Below are positions 51,178-60,651 of a DNA stretch of 64,000 nt, piece after piece. A program made the translations under genes and the position numbers. Numbering within the stretch: the stretch's first letter is position 1; every line of letters begins with the position of its first letter. Under the pieces are notes generated by a model. That model searched no databases and was not told the DNA's origin. It saw only the letters and a program-made list of their open reading frames with translations. The stretch is taken from contig JANXTS010000085.1 of assembly GCA_025352265.1 (NCBI GenBank), positions 19,096-83,095 of the forward strand, written 5' to 3'. This DNA comes from Variovorax sp. GTDB lineage: Bacteria > Pseudomonadota > Gammaproteobacteria > Burkholderiales > Burkholderiaceae_C.

Positions 51178-52955
51178 GGGCGATGCGATGGCGCGGCGCC
51201 GGCGCCGCGGCGCTGCTGATCGCAGCGCTCGCCTGCCTGCTCGCGAGCCCGAGTTGGGCACGCGGCCCCGACGGCTTCACGACCCATCGGGTCGAAGAGG
51301 GCCAGTCCCTGCCGTCGATCGCAGCAATCTACCTGCGGTCGCCCAAGCAATGGCCGCTGCTGCAAAAGCTCAACCGGATTCAAGACCCGAACAAGATCGC
51401 CGCCGGTACGATGCTGCAGATTCCGGCGCGGCTGCTGAAGCCTGGCGCCATCAACGCACGGGTCGAGTTCGTCAGGGGCTCGCCGACCGTGATCAGCGTG
51501 TCGACCGCAGCAGATGCGGCCACCACGCGCCGCGAGCCGACCAAAGGGGCACCCGCCGTGCCAGCACCTGCCAGCGCAACTGCCGAACCGCTGGCGATCG
51601 GCAACACCCTCGTCGAAGGTGCAAAGATAAAGGTACCTGAAGACGGCTACCTTCTGCTTCGACTGGCGGACGGTTCGATCGTCCGCATCCTGGCCGGCTC
51701 CGACGTCGAACTCAAACGTCTGCGCCGACGCGGCGCTGCTTCGGACAGCTTCGAATCGATCATCGACGTGCGCGGCGGCAAGGTCGAGTCCGAAGTCTCC
51801 AAACAACCCAAGGGCCGCGTCTTTGAAATCCATGCGCCGGGCGCCGTGGCCAGCGTGCGCGGGACGCATTTCGACGTGGCCGTCGGGCCCGACGGCCGCA
51901 CGGGCACCTCAGTGAGCGAGGGCACGGTGGCGGTCCAGGGGCGCAAGCCCGTGCGCGGCACTTCACGCAACACCTCAGGCAACGCATCGAGCGGTGGCAC
52001 CACCATCACCGCAGGCCAGGGCGTGCTCGTCGAAGGCAACGGCAAACTCGGCACGCGCCGGACCTTGGCGTCCGCGCCTGACCTGACTGGCTTGCCAGCC
52101 GAGTACCAAGACGCCGCCCAGATCGTGTTCGACCTGGGCGACAGCGAAGCATCCACGCGCCACGAAGTCCGCATTGCCCGCGACAGCACGTTTCGCGAAG
52201 TGCTGCGCGATGGCGTATTCCCGGGCCGTGCAGTCAAGTTCGCAGCGCTCGACGACGGCGACTACGTGCTGGGGGTTCGATCCGTCGACACCGACGGGCT
52301 GGCCGGCGCCGAGGCCAACCGCAGCATTCGCGTTCACGCGCGCCCGGTGCCTCCGCTCTATCAAAGCCCTGCGCCGGACGGACGCATCACCAGTGAGGCT
52401 GCGCAACTTGTCTGCTCCGAAGTGGCGGGCACGGAAGTCCATCTGCAGGTGTCGAGCCGCGCTGATTTTTCGCAGCCAGAGATCGATCAGCCGAGGCTTT
52501 CCCGTTGCCAACTCGGCCTGGCGACGCTGCCCCTCGGCGACTATTACTGGCGCGTCGCATCGGTGCAGACACCCGGACCGGGTCACGGCCCGTTTGCAGC
52601 GCCGCAACGCTTCTCGCTCATCGCGACACCCAAGGTCGGCACCCTGGATGTGGCGGATGCTGGCGACACCCCGACGCTCAGCTGGAGCGCCGTGGCCGGT
52701 TACAGCTTCCACGGCCAAATCGCCAAAGACGAGGCCTTCCAGCAAATCGTGCTGGAGACTGATCTGAACGCACCGCGCTGGACCATCAACGGCATCGCGC
52801 GCGGCGCCTACTACGTTCGACTTCGGGCACACGACGCATCGGGTGCCGAAGGGCCGTATTCGCCGCCGCGTTTGCTGCGCATCGGCAGCGTGGTGCGGAC
52901 CTCGACCGGCGGCGGCGTGGTCAGCGGTGACGGCGAGCCGCTCGCCCGGCCCTGA
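51174..52955 (+). CDS. Secreted LysM-FecR domain protein
   Basis: A 593-residue exported protein. A signal peptide (about 1-29, ending SWA) is followed by a LysM peptidoglycan-binding module (about 37-85: HRVEEGQSLPSIAAIY...LQIPARLL). A FecR domain then spans about 95-250 (DGYLLLRLADGSIVRILAGSDVEL; GAVASVRGTHFDVAV). The C-terminal half (about 310-580) holds roughly three fibronectin-III-like modules (GDYVLGVRSVD; LGDYYWRVASVQ; RGAYYVRLRAHDASG). FecR proteins usually control ECF sigma factors, but none is encoded here. Coupling to a regulator and a CHASE2 kinase suggests a periplasmic sensor or ligand partner. Met4 is an alternative start. Confidence 0.88.
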   Translation: MRAMRWRGAGAAALLIAALACLLASPSWARGPDGFTTHRVEEGQSLPSIAAIYLRSPKQWPLLQKLNRIQDPNKIAAGTMLQIPARLLKPGAINARVEFVRGSPTVISVSTAADAATTRREPTKGAPAVPAPASATAEPLAIGNTLVEGAKIKVPEDGYLLLRLADGSIVRILAGSDVELKRLRRRGAASDSFESIIDVRGGKVESEVSKQPKGRVFEIHAPGAVASVRGTHFDVAVGPDGRTGTSVSEGTVAVQGRKPVRGTSRNTSGNASSGGTTITAGQGVLVEGNGKLGTRRTLASAPDLTGLPAEYQDAAQIVFDLGDSEASTRHEVRIARDSTFREVLRDGVFPGRAVKFAALDDGDYVLGVRSVDTDGLAGAEANRSIRVHARPVPPLYQSPAPDGRITSEAAQLVCSEVAGTEVHLQVSSRADFSQPEIDQPRLSRCQLGLATLPLGDYYWRVASVQTPGPGHGPFAAPQRFSLIATPKVGTLDVADAGDTPTLSWSAVAGYSFHGQIAKDEAFQQIVLETDLNAPRWTINGIARGAYYVRLRAHDASGAEGPYSPPRLLRIGSVVRTSTGGGVVSGDGEPLARP

Positions 52956-52975
52956 GCGCGGGCAAAGTTTCCACC

Positions 52976-55408
52976 ATGGCGACAACGCCTGCCCCCTTGT
53001 TACCCGGCGCCTCCGACCCCGCACCGCAGACGCCGTTTCGAAGGGCCATCCAGCGTTTCTGGCGCCGCCGTGGCGCCTGGCTGGTGCTCACCGTCAGCCT
53101 GCTGGCACTCGTGACCGAGCTCACGCTGACCCAGCCGCTGCCGCGCTTCGATCGTCTGCTGCAGGAAAACACCGGCGCGTCGCTCGACCAGAAGCCATCC
53201 GGCAACGTGGTCATCGTCGCGATCGACGAAAAGTCGCTCGCAGCCATTGGCCGCTGGCCCTGGCGACGCGCCCTGCACGCTGAAGTGCTGCGGCGCATTG
53301 CGACGCAAAACCCGCGCTGCATCGGCTTCGATTTGCTGCTGCCGGAGCAAGATTCGACTTACGCTGGCGACGATGCCGTGCTGGCGCAGGCCATGCAGGA
53401 CAGCGGCTGCGTGGTGCTGCCGATGGCGTTGCAATCCGTCGGCCAGCAGACACGGAAAGAACTGACGCCGACGCCCTTGCTGGCTCATGCGGCCAATGCC
53501 ATCGGCCATGCGCATCTGTCGCTCGACCAGGACGGCATCACCCGCAGCGTCTACATGCGTGAAGGTTTCGAAGGCCGCCCCTGGTCGCACTTCGTCGTCG
53601 CATTGCACGATGCCGCGCTGGCGTACGAAAAAGGCCGTGCGTCGCCACGGGACCCGTCGTTGCCGGCACTCGAAAGCAATGCGCCGTGGCTGCGCGACCA
53701 ACATGAGCTGGTCGTGTTCGCACGGGGCGCGCGGCCCTTTGTCACGGTGTCGTACATCGACGTGTTGCAAGGGCGCGTCGAGCCCGACGTCTTCAAGGAC
53801 AAGTACGTGCTCGTCGGTGCCACGGCGGTCGGTATGGGCGACGTCTATGCCACGACGGCTCCGAGCGTCACCGGCCTCACCCCCGGTGTACAAATTTTTG
53901 CGGACGTGCTCGAGGGAGTGCTGAGCGGGCGGCGCGTGGTCGACGCGTCCATATGGCAGGACCTTGCCTACAACCTGTTGCCGCTCGCCGTGGCGTTGTT
54001 CGGCCTGCTCTGGCTCCGGCCCGTCGGCGTGATTGCGTTGATCGGCGCCATGCTCGCGATGCAACTCGGACTGAACGCCGTACGGCCATGGGTGGGCGTG
54101 CAATTTGCGCCGGCGGCTGGCTTCGCCGGCTTGCTGTTGGTCTATCCGCTATGGAGTTTGTTGCGCCTGTACGCGGCGCTGCACTATCTACGTCGAAGCA
54201 CCGAGCAGCTCGCGCTCGACTTCGAGGGCGGCTCGCTGCCGTTGCTGTTGTCGAGGCCGGGGCGCGGCGACTTTCTTGACAGACAAATGGCCGCAACCTC
54301 GGCCGCCGTGCAGCGCATGCGCGACCTGCATCGCTTCGTGCGCGATGGCATCGACCACCTGCCCGACGCGACGATGGTCCTGAATGGCCGCGGTCGCGTG
54401 ATGATTTCCAACATCGCTGCGCAACGCTATTGGCAATCCGACGCCCCCGGCCTGCTCGGCCGAGATGCGCACCGGCTGCTCGCAGACCTGCGGTGGCGCA
54501 CGACAGGCGCGCCGATGATGCCGGCCGGCGCCTTGTTGAGCGGTGTGCTGCCGATCATGGGTGAAGGCGAAGACCTGAAGGGCCATTCGATGTTGCTGCG
54601 CTGCGTCCCGTTCTTCGATGCCGCCAACGTGCATGCCGGCTGGATGGTAGCCCTGGTCGACATCAGCAAGATGCGCCGCGCACAAGGTCAGCGCGACGAA
54701 GCACTGCGCTTCATCTCGCACGACATTCGCGAACCGAGCGCGTCGATCCTGACCACCATCGAGCTGGCGCGCACGCGCCCCGAGCTTTTCGAAGGCGACG
54801 CGCTGTTCCAGCGCATCGAGCGCCATGCCCGAACCGGGCTCGAACTGGCCGATGGCTTTGTCAACCTCGCCCGTGCCGAAGCCCAGCCGTTCCGCGCGGA
54901 AATACTCGATCTCGTGGCGCTGATGCAGATGGCCATCGACGACGCATGGATCGCGGCGCGACAGCGCACGGTGCGGGTGCTGTTGACTGCTGCGATGGAA
55001 GACGCGCCTTGTACCGCCGACCGAAGTTTGCTCACTCGGGCGCTGACCAACGTGCTGAGCAATGCGCTCAAATATTCGCCGCCGGGCGCCGATCTGCACT
55101 GCAGCGTGACCGAAGCCGAGACCGAATCCGGCCCGACGTGGCGCATCGGCGTGCAGGACAAGGGACCCGGCATCCCGCCGGAGCTACAGTCGCAGTTGTT
55201 CCAGCCGTTTCACCGGCTCCACCGCGACAGTCACCCAGACGTGCACGGTATCGGCCTGGGCCTGCTGCTGGTGCGCACCGCCGTGCAGCGTCACGGCGGA
55301 ACGATCGAGATCGACAGCGCGGCCAATGCCGGCTGCACCGTGACGCTGGTGCTGCCCCGGCCGACCGCTGCCGAACTCGAAGCATTGAGGAAAGCCATCC
55401 AGGATTGA
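52976..55408 (+). CDS. CHASE2 sensor histidine kinase
   Basis: An 810-residue membrane kinase. Order: an N-terminal membrane helix (about 34-52), an extracytoplasmic CHASE2 domain (about 60-320; VAIDEKSLAAIGRWPWRR, then DKYVLVGATAVGMGD), three membrane helices (about 330-410), a PAS-like domain (about 455-570), a dimerisation domain with His582 (FISHDIREP), and an ATPase domain with N box NVLSNALKYS, G1 DKGPGIP and G2 GIGLGLLLV. All kinase motifs are intact. It lies 20 bp after the FecR-LysM gene, whose product sits in the same compartment as CHASE2. The probable partner is the OmpR-type regulator at the head of the operon. Confidence 0.92.
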   Translation: MATTPAPLLPGASDPAPQTPFRRAIQRFWRRRGAWLVLTVSLLALVTELTLTQPLPRFDRLLQENTGASLDQKPSGNVVIVAIDEKSLAAIGRWPWRRALHAEVLRRIATQNPRCIGFDLLLPEQDSTYAGDDAVLAQAMQDSGCVVLPMALQSVGQQTRKELTPTPLLAHAANAIGHAHLSLDQDGITRSVYMREGFEGRPWSHFVVALHDAALAYEKGRASPRDPSLPALESNAPWLRDQHELVVFARGARPFVTVSYIDVLQGRVEPDVFKDKYVLVGATAVGMGDVYATTAPSVTGLTPGVQIFADVLEGVLSGRRVVDASIWQDLAYNLLPLAVALFGLLWLRPVGVIALIGAMLAMQLGLNAVRPWVGVQFAPAAGFAGLLLVYPLWSLLRLYAALHYLRRSTEQLALDFEGGSLPLLLSRPGRGDFLDRQMAATSAAVQRMRDLHRFVRDGIDHLPDATMVLNGRGRVMISNIAAQRYWQSDAPGLLGRDAHRLLADLRWRTTGAPMMPAGALLSGVLPIMGEGEDLKGHSMLLRCVPFFDAANVHAGWMVALVDISKMRRAQGQRDEALRFISHDIREPSASILTTIELARTRPELFEGDALFQRIERHARTGLELADGFVNLARAEAQPFRAEILDLVALMQMAIDDAWIAARQRTVRVLLTAAMEDAPCTADRSLLTRALTNVLSNALKYSPPGADLHCSVTEAETESGPTWRIGVQDKGPGIPPELQSQLFQPFHRLHRDSHPDVHGIGLGLLLVRTAVQRHGGTIEIDSAANAGCTVTLVLPRPTAAELEALRKAIQD

Positions 55409-55410
55409 GC

Positions 55411-55465
55411 AAGGAGTCGACCGATGACGAAGCTGCAAACCCGCTCGGGCTGCCTGCCGCCCTGA
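55411..55465 (+). promoter_or_regulatory. Shine-Dalgarno plus 13-codon mini-ORF before the NUDIX gene
   Basis: AAGGAG (55411-55416) sits 7 bases before an ATG at 55424 that opens a 13-codon frame ending with TGA at 55463-55465. Two bases later comes the NUDIX ATG (55468) in another frame. The NUDIX start has no Shine-Dalgarno of its own, so ribosomes may load on the mini-ORF and reinitiate. Confidence 0.35.
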
Positions 55466-55467
55466 CC

Positions 55468-55974
55468 ATGGCCGAGCGCTGGAAACCCAACGTCACCGTC
55501 GCGGCAGTGATCGAACGCGACGGTCGCTTCCTGCTCGTCGAAGAACATACCGGCGATGGGCTCAAGCTCAATACGCCTGCTGGCCACCTGGACCCCGGCG
55601 AGTCGCCGGCCGAGGGATGCGCTCGCGAGACACTCGAAGAGACGGCGCACCACTTCGTGCCGACGTCTCTGGTCGGCATCTACATGGCGCGTTCCACCCG
55701 CACCACCAACGGCGACGACGTGACGTACCTGCGCTTCGCTTTTGCGGGCACGCTGGGCGCCTTCGAGGCCGACCGAACGCTCGACGACGGCATCGTGCGC
55801 ACGCTCTGGATGACGGCCGACGAACTCCGCAACAGCGTCGAGCGACACCGCAGCCCGCTGCTGATGCAGTGCATCGACGACTATCTTGCCGGTCGACGCT
55901 TTCCGCTCGATCTGGTGCATGTCGACCCATCGGTTGTGTCCGCGACATCGGTTGCATCGCTCATCAAGCCATAG
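55468..55974 (+). CDS. NUDIX hydrolase (NudJ-like)
   Basis: A 168-residue pyrophosphohydrolase. The Nudix box GHLDPGESPAEGCARETLEETA is complete (G-x5-E-x7-RE-x2-EE) near residues 38-60. The N-terminus MAERWKPNVTVAAVIERDGRFLLVEE resembles NudJ-type phosphatases acting on nucleoside or thiamine pyrophosphates; the real substrate is unknown. The longer open frame upstream lies inside the kinase gene. It is 59 bp after the kinase and may be read through from that operon. Confidence 0.9.
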   Translation: MAERWKPNVTVAAVIERDGRFLLVEEHTGDGLKLNTPAGHLDPGESPAEGCARETLEETAHHFVPTSLVGIYMARSTRTTNGDDVTYLRFAFAGTLGAFEADRTLDDGIVRTLWMTADELRNSVERHRSPLLMQCIDDYLAGRRFPLDLVHVDPSVVSATSVASLIKP

Positions 55975-56090
55975 CGATTTTTTCGGCGTTCGCGGCGCAT
56001 GCATGCGGGTAAGCCCCGAGCCGAACAGCGTTCGACAGCACGTGGGCGCTTTCACAATGGAGTCTTCAAGAAGTGCCAATTGGAGACGAC

Positions 56091-57812
56091 ATGACAGAAG
56101 CCGCCACGCCCAGCAAAACCCCCTGGACCACGTCGTATCCACCCGGTATGCGCTGGGACGCCGAGCTCGCACTCAAGCCCGTTGCGCAGTTTTTGCAAGA
56201 CGCGGCAGCACGTTGGCCCGACAACTCGTGCATCGAGTTCATGGGCCGCGTCATCACTTATCGCGAACTCGATGCGCTAAGCGACAAGGCCGCCAAGGGT
56301 TTCCAGGCGCTGGGTGTGAAACCCGGCGTGCACGTGGGCCTCTTTCTGCCCAACACGCCGCACTATCCGATCGCGTTTTTCGGCGTGCTGAAAGCCGGCG
56401 GCGTGGTCGTCAACTATTCACCGCTCGATGTCGAGCGCGTGCTGTCGCACAAGGTCGAAGACAGCCAGACCGACATCCTCGTCACGCTGGATCTCGCCGT
56501 GTTGTACCCGCAAATGGCGCGCATTCTGGCGAGTTCACGCCTGAAGATGCTGGTGGTAGGCAGCCTGGCCGAATACAGCGGCGCACCCGACAAGGTCAAT
56601 GCGATGCTGCAGGGCGCCGGGCAACTGGCGACAGTGCCCATCGACGATATGCACATGTCGTTCGCGCAGCTGCTCGACAACGATGGCGTGGGTGTCGTGC
56701 GCCATCCGCTCGGTGACCTGAAGAAAGAAATCGTCGTGCTGCAGTACACGGGAGGCACCACCGGATTACCCAAGGGCGCAATGCTGACCCACGCCAACCT
56801 GGGTGCAGCGAGTGCGCAGTACCTCGAATCGACCAAAGGAAATCCGCCCATCCTCGACGAAGGCATCGAGCGCTTTTTGATCGTTCTGCCGCTCTTTCAC
56901 ATCTACGCGCTGAGCGCCGCGATGCTGCTCGGCATGCGACTCGGTGCCGCGCTGGTGTTGCACACCAAGTTCGACATCGACGCAGTGCTGCGTGAAATAT
57001 CGGTAGGCAAGATCAGTGTGTTCCCCGGCGTGCCGACGATGTACACAGCGATGCTTTCGCACCCCAAGGCCAAAGAGACCGACATGACGTCGCTCAAGTT
57101 CTGCGGCTCGGGCGGCGCGCCGCTGCCAGTCGAAGTGGAGCAGCGCTTTTTCGAGATGACCGGCTGCCATTTGAACGAGGGCTGGGGCATGACGGAAACC
57201 TCGCCATCGGGCACCTTCACGCCCGCACGCGGCGCACGCAAGGCGGGCTCCTGCGGCATGCCGCTGCCGGGCATCCTTATCAAGCTGTTGGCACTCGACG
57301 GCTCGGGCACAGAGGTCGCGGCAGGCGAGCCGGGCGAGCTTTGCGTCAAGGGCCCGAACGTGATGCTCGGCTACTGGAACAACCCCGGCGCCACAGCCGA
57401 ATCGATGACGCCCGATGGCTACTTTCGCAGTGGCGACGTCGCCAAATTCGATGCCGACGGCTTTCTCTACATCGTCGATCGCACCAAGGACATGCTGCTG
57501 TGCGGTGGCTTCAACGTCTACCCGCGCGTGCTCGAAGAAGCCATCTACGAGCATCCATCGATCGCGGAGGTGTGCGTGATCGGCGTGCCCGACGACTATC
57601 GCGGCCAGTCGCCCAAGGCCTTCGTCGTACTGAAGGCCGGCGCTGAACCGCTCGAGCTCGATGCACTCAAGACCTTTTTGAAAGACCGCCTCGGCAAGCA
57701 CGAAATGATCGGCTTCCTCGAAGTACGCGAAGAGCTGCCGAAGACGGCTGTCGGCAAGCTGTCGAAGAAAGACCTGGTCGACGAGGAGGCCCGCAAGCGC
57801 GCTACGGCCTGA
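56091..57812 (+). CDS. Acyl-CoA ligase (AMP-binding, second FadD-like)
   Basis: A 573-residue adenylate-forming ligase. The P-loop YTGGTTGLPKGAM is near residue 225, GWGMTETSPSG near 365 and the C-terminal hinge DRTKDMLLCGGFNVYPR near 465; the catalytic Lys is in LPKTAVGKLSKKDL. It is a paralogue of the fadD at 45300-46994 but clearly diverged, so its acyl substrate may differ (medium-chain, branched or aromatic). TGGAGA lies about 5 bases before the ATG at 56091; an in-frame GTG at 56073 is the alternative. A -10-like CACAAT is at 56053-56058. Confidence 0.92.
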   Translation: MTEAATPSKTPWTTSYPPGMRWDAELALKPVAQFLQDAAARWPDNSCIEFMGRVITYRELDALSDKAAKGFQALGVKPGVHVGLFLPNTPHYPIAFFGVLKAGGVVVNYSPLDVERVLSHKVEDSQTDILVTLDLAVLYPQMARILASSRLKMLVVGSLAEYSGAPDKVNAMLQGAGQLATVPIDDMHMSFAQLLDNDGVGVVRHPLGDLKKEIVVLQYTGGTTGLPKGAMLTHANLGAASAQYLESTKGNPPILDEGIERFLIVLPLFHIYALSAAMLLGMRLGAALVLHTKFDIDAVLREISVGKISVFPGVPTMYTAMLSHPKAKETDMTSLKFCGSGGAPLPVEVEQRFFEMTGCHLNEGWGMTETSPSGTFTPARGARKAGSCGMPLPGILIKLLALDGSGTEVAAGEPGELCVKGPNVMLGYWNNPGATAESMTPDGYFRSGDVAKFDADGFLYIVDRTKDMLLCGGFNVYPRVLEEAIYEHPSIAEVCVIGVPDDYRGQSPKAFVVLKAGAEPLELDALKTFLKDRLGKHEMIGFLEVREELPKTAVGKLSKKDLVDEEARKRATA

Positions 57813-57867
57813 TAGCTAGACCGCACGGTGCATCCGTGCAATGCAACGCGGGGACAATGTCGTCCTT

Positions 57868-58971
57868 ATGTTGAAAAAGCAGCGCATCGTGGTGGGCCTT
57901 TCAGGTGGCGTCGATTCCGCGGTCACGGCGCACCTGCTGAAACAGCAGGGCCACGAGGTCGTCGGTATCTTCATGAAGAACTGGGAAGACGACGACGACA
58001 GCGAGTTCTGCTCGTCGAACATCGACTTCATCGACGCTGCCAGCGTGGCAGATGTGCTCGGCATCGAGATCGAACATGTCAACTTCGCAGCTGACTACAA
58101 AGACCGGGTGTTCGCCGAATTCCTGCGCGAATACCAGGCCGGCCGCACGCCAAACCCCGACGTGCTGTGCAATGCCGAGATCAAGTTCAAGGCCTTCCTC
58201 GATCACGCGATGCGGCTCGGCGCCGAGAAAATCGCGACGGGACATTACGCACGCGTTCGTTTCAACGAGGCCACGCAAAAGCATGAGTTGTTGAAAGGGC
58301 TCGACGCCTCCAAAGACCAGAGCTATTTTCTGCACCGGCTGAACCAGCAGCAGTTGTCGAAGACGCTGTTTCCAGTCGGCGAGCTGCACAAGACCGAAGT
58401 GCGCCGCATTGCCGACGAGATCGGCCTGCCCAACGCGAAGAAGAAAGATTCGACCGGCATCTGCTTCATTGGCGAGCGGCCGTTTCGTGAGTTTTTGAAC
58501 CGCTATATCTCCAAGGCGCCGGGTCCGGTCAAGGACGAACGGGGGCGCACCATCGGCGAGCACCAGGGCCTGAGCTTCTACACCCTCGGCCAGCGCCAAG
58601 GACTGGGCATCGGTGGCATAAAGGCCAAGGGTGCGCAACGCGGTGCGGGCGACCATGCGCCATGGTTCGTGGCACGCAAGGACATCGAGAACAACACCTT
58701 ATGGGCGGTTCAGGGGCACGAGCATCCCTGGCTGCTGTCGAATCTGCTGGAAGCCGACGATGCGAGCTGGGTGGCCGGTGCTGCGCCTGTGACGGGCGAT
58801 TACGCGGCGAAGTCGCGCTATCGGCAGGTCGACTCGGCATGTGAGCTCGACCAGGGTATCGACCAGACCTTTCGGCTGGCATTCGGCGCGCCGCAGTGGG
58901 CGGTGACGCCGGGCCAGTCGGCTGTCGTGTATGACGGCGACGTGTGCCTGGGCGGCGGCGTGATCGTCTGA
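57868..58971 (+). CDS. mnmA: tRNA 2-thiouridine synthase MnmA
   Basis: A 367-residue enzyme (E. coli 368) that thiolates U34 of tRNA-Lys, -Glu and -Gln using relayed sulfur and ATP. The PP-loop GLSGGVDS is near residue 11. The two catalytic Cys are in VLCNAEIKF (about 101) and [11 protein letters not shown] (about 200). The ATG at 57868 gives the family length; an upstream ATG at 57841 adds nine residues. GACAAT at 57853-57858, just before the start, could be a -10 box. It is convergent with the flavin monooxygenase gene. Confidence 0.96.
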   Translation: MLKKQRIVVGLSGGVDSAVTAHLLKQQGHEVVGIFMKNWEDDDDSEFCSSNIDFIDAASVADVLGIEIEHVNFAADYKDRVFAEFLREYQAGRTPNPDVLCNAEIKFKAFLDHAMRLGAEKIATGHYARVRFNEATQKHELLKGLDASKDQSYFLHRLNQQQLSKTLFPVGELHKTEVRRIADEIGLPNAKKKDSTGICFIGERPFREFLNRYISKAPGPVKDERGRTIGEHQGLSFYTLGQRQGLGIGGIKAKGAQRGAGDHAPWFVARKDIENNTLWAVQGHEHPWLLSNLLEADDASWVAGAAPVTGDYAAKSRYRQVDSACELDQGIDQTFRLAFGAPQWAVTPGQSAVVYDGDVCLGGGVIV

Positions 58972-58983
58972 GGACTTAGGCGC

Positions 58984-59988
58984 TTAAGCCGCAGCCGTCT
59001 CGTGCAGTCCGGCCAGCAGTTCATACGAGCGCAGTCGCGCTGCATGGTCGAATACCTGCGAGGTGATCATCAATTCGTCTGCGCCCGTGCGCGCGATGAA
59101 GGCATCGACGCCGGCGCGCACCGTCTCGGGCGAACCGACCGCCGAGCACGACAACACCGAATCGAGCAGAGCGTTTTCCGACGCGCCGACGCGTTGCCTG
59201 TAGCCTTCGACCGGTGGCGGCAGGCGGCCCGGCCGCCCGCTGCGCAGGTTCACGAATGCCTGCTGCCACGAACTGGCACGGAATTCAGCTTCAGCATCGG
59301 TGTCGGCCACGAACACATTGAAGCCCAGCATCACATGCGGCTTTTGCAACTGCGCCGACGGCTTAAAAGTCTCGCGATAGATGCGGATCGCCTGCATCAT
59401 TTGCTGCGGCGCGAAGTGCGACGCAAAGGCGTATGGCAGGCCGAGATGTGCCGCCAACTGCGCGCCGAACGTGCTTGAACCCAAAATCCAGACCGGCACT
59501 TCGAGCCCTTGCCCCGGTACCGCACGCACCACCTGACGCGGCTCCTTCGACATGAAGTCCATCAGCTCGACCACGTCTTGCGGGAACTGGTCCGAATCCG
59601 ATTCCAGATTGCGCCGCAACGCCTGCGCGGTGCGTTGATCCGACCCCGGCGCGCGACCCAGACCGAGGTCGACGCGGCCCGGATAGAGCGATTCGAGCGT
59701 GCCGAACTGCTCTGCTATCACCAGCGGCGGGTGATTGGGCAGCATGACGCCACCGGCACCGATGCGAATGCTCGAGGTACCCGCGCCGATGTACGCCAGC
59801 AGCACCGCCGTCGCTGCGCTGGCGATCCCCGGCATGCCGTGGTGTTCGGCCAGCCAGTAGCGCCGGTAGCCCAGCTTTTCACCGAGTTGCGCGAGCGAAA
59901 GCGAATTGCGGAACGACTGCCCGGCGTCGCTGCCTTCGGTGATGGGGGAAAGATCGAGGATTGAAAGAGGGGTAGATGTCGAAACCAT
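58984..59988 (-). CDS. LLM class flavin-dependent oxidoreductase (luciferase-like)
   Basis: A 334-residue luciferase-like monooxygenase of the YhbW/MsnO8 type. Visible elements are the N-terminal [74 protein letters not shown] and [24 protein letters not shown]. It is expected to oxidise an organic substrate with reduced FMN and oxygen; the substrate is unknown. It needs FMNH2 from a separate reductase not seen here. It is divergent from a BLUF flavin photoreceptor gene over 207 bp. Confidence 0.92.
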   Translation of the reverse strand: MVSTSTPLSILDLSPITEGSDAGQSFRNSLSLAQLGEKLGYRRYWLAEHHGMPGIASAATAVLLAYIGAGTSSIRIGAGGVMLPNHPPLVIAEQFGTLESLYPGRVDLGLGRAPGSDQRTAQALRRNLESDSDQFPQDVVELMDFMSKEPRQVVRAVPGQGLEVPVWILGSSTFGAQLAAHLGLPYAFASHFAPQQMMQAIRIYRETFKPSAQLQKPHVMLGFNVFVADTDAEAEFRASSWQQAFVNLRSGRPGRLPPPVEGYRQRVGASENALLDSVLSCSAVGSPETVRAGVDAFIARTGADELMITSQVFDHAARLRSYELLAGLHETAAA

Positions 59989-60195
59989 GGCTCATATTTT
60001 GGTCCGAACCGGCAATTTCCAACGGGTCCGGAAATTTTTCCCCGGCTCCAGCGAGGCGCGCGGCGATCTGATGACCTCGATCGAACAGGGAATCAGGCCA
60101 AACGCTAGGCTTCGATCGGTTCCGAAACTTGACGTTTGATGCCTGGACTTGTCTTTTTTCGGCCCGCTTCACACATTACGAAGATATTAAAAATC
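59989..60195. promoter_or_regulatory. Divergent intergenic region between the flavin monooxygenase and BLUF genes
   Basis: These 207 bp hold several short repeats. GGTCCGAACCGGCAATTTCC near 60002 and GGTCCGGAAATTTTTCC near 60040 are imperfect direct copies. TCGATCGAA (60077-60085) and TTCGATCG (60111-60118) form an inverted pair. TTGACG (60129-60134) could be a -35 box for the BLUF gene, but the paired -10 (TCTTTT) is poor. The repeats may be regulator sites. Confidence 0.35.
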
Positions 60196-60618
60196 GTGCT
60201 CATACGTTTGATCTATGTAAGCAAGGTCGTCGATCTGCAATCGACCGGACTGACCGATGCAATCTTGCGCACGGCCCACGCCTGGAACACGCAGAACGGC
60301 ATTACCGGTGTGCTCTGCGAGGGGCAAGGAGTGTTTTTGCAGGTGCTTGAAGGGGAGCGTGGGCTCGTAACGCGTCTGTATTCACGCATCTTTGCCGACC
60401 CGCGCCACACCGACCTGGAGTTGATCCATTGCGAAAGCATTACCAAGCGCCACTACGGTGAATGGTCCATGGCGCATGTGAATCTGTCTGACGTCGATCC
60501 ACAGACAAAAATCGTCTGGCCAGACTTCGATCCCTACTCTCCTGGCGGGGCGCTGGTCATGACTCGCATTGCCGACCTTATTGCTGCAGGCCGAACAGTG
60601 GAGACACCGGCGTCCTGA
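60196..60618 (+). CDS. BLUF domain blue-light photoreceptor
   Basis: A 140-residue single-domain BLUF protein binding FAD. All key residues are present with the spacing of cyanobacterial Slr1694/PixD shifted by one: Tyr7 (RLIYVS), Asn31, Gln49 (FLQVLEG), Trp90 and Met92 (YGEWSM). Blue light switches the flavin hydrogen-bond network, and the protein signals through partner contacts. The GTG at 60196 is chosen because it sets this numbering; an ATG at 60139 would add 19 residues with no ribosome-binding site. No effector domain is fused, so it needs a partner. It is convergent with ssb. Confidence 0.88.
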   Translation: MLIRLIYVSKVVDLQSTGLTDAILRTAHAWNTQNGITGVLCEGQGVFLQVLEGERGLVTRLYSRIFADPRHTDLELIHCESITKRHYGEWSMAHVNLSDVDPQTKIVWPDFDPYSPGGALVMTRIADLIAAGRTVETPAS

Positions 60619-60651
60619 AACGCAGCGGTGTCAAAAAAGTAGAACCCGATT

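Noticed and set aside
57823..57839. Hairpin GCACGG-TGCAT-CCGTGC between the acyl-CoA ligase gene and mnmA
   Set aside because: The stem is only 6 bp with no T tract on either side, so it is not called a terminator.
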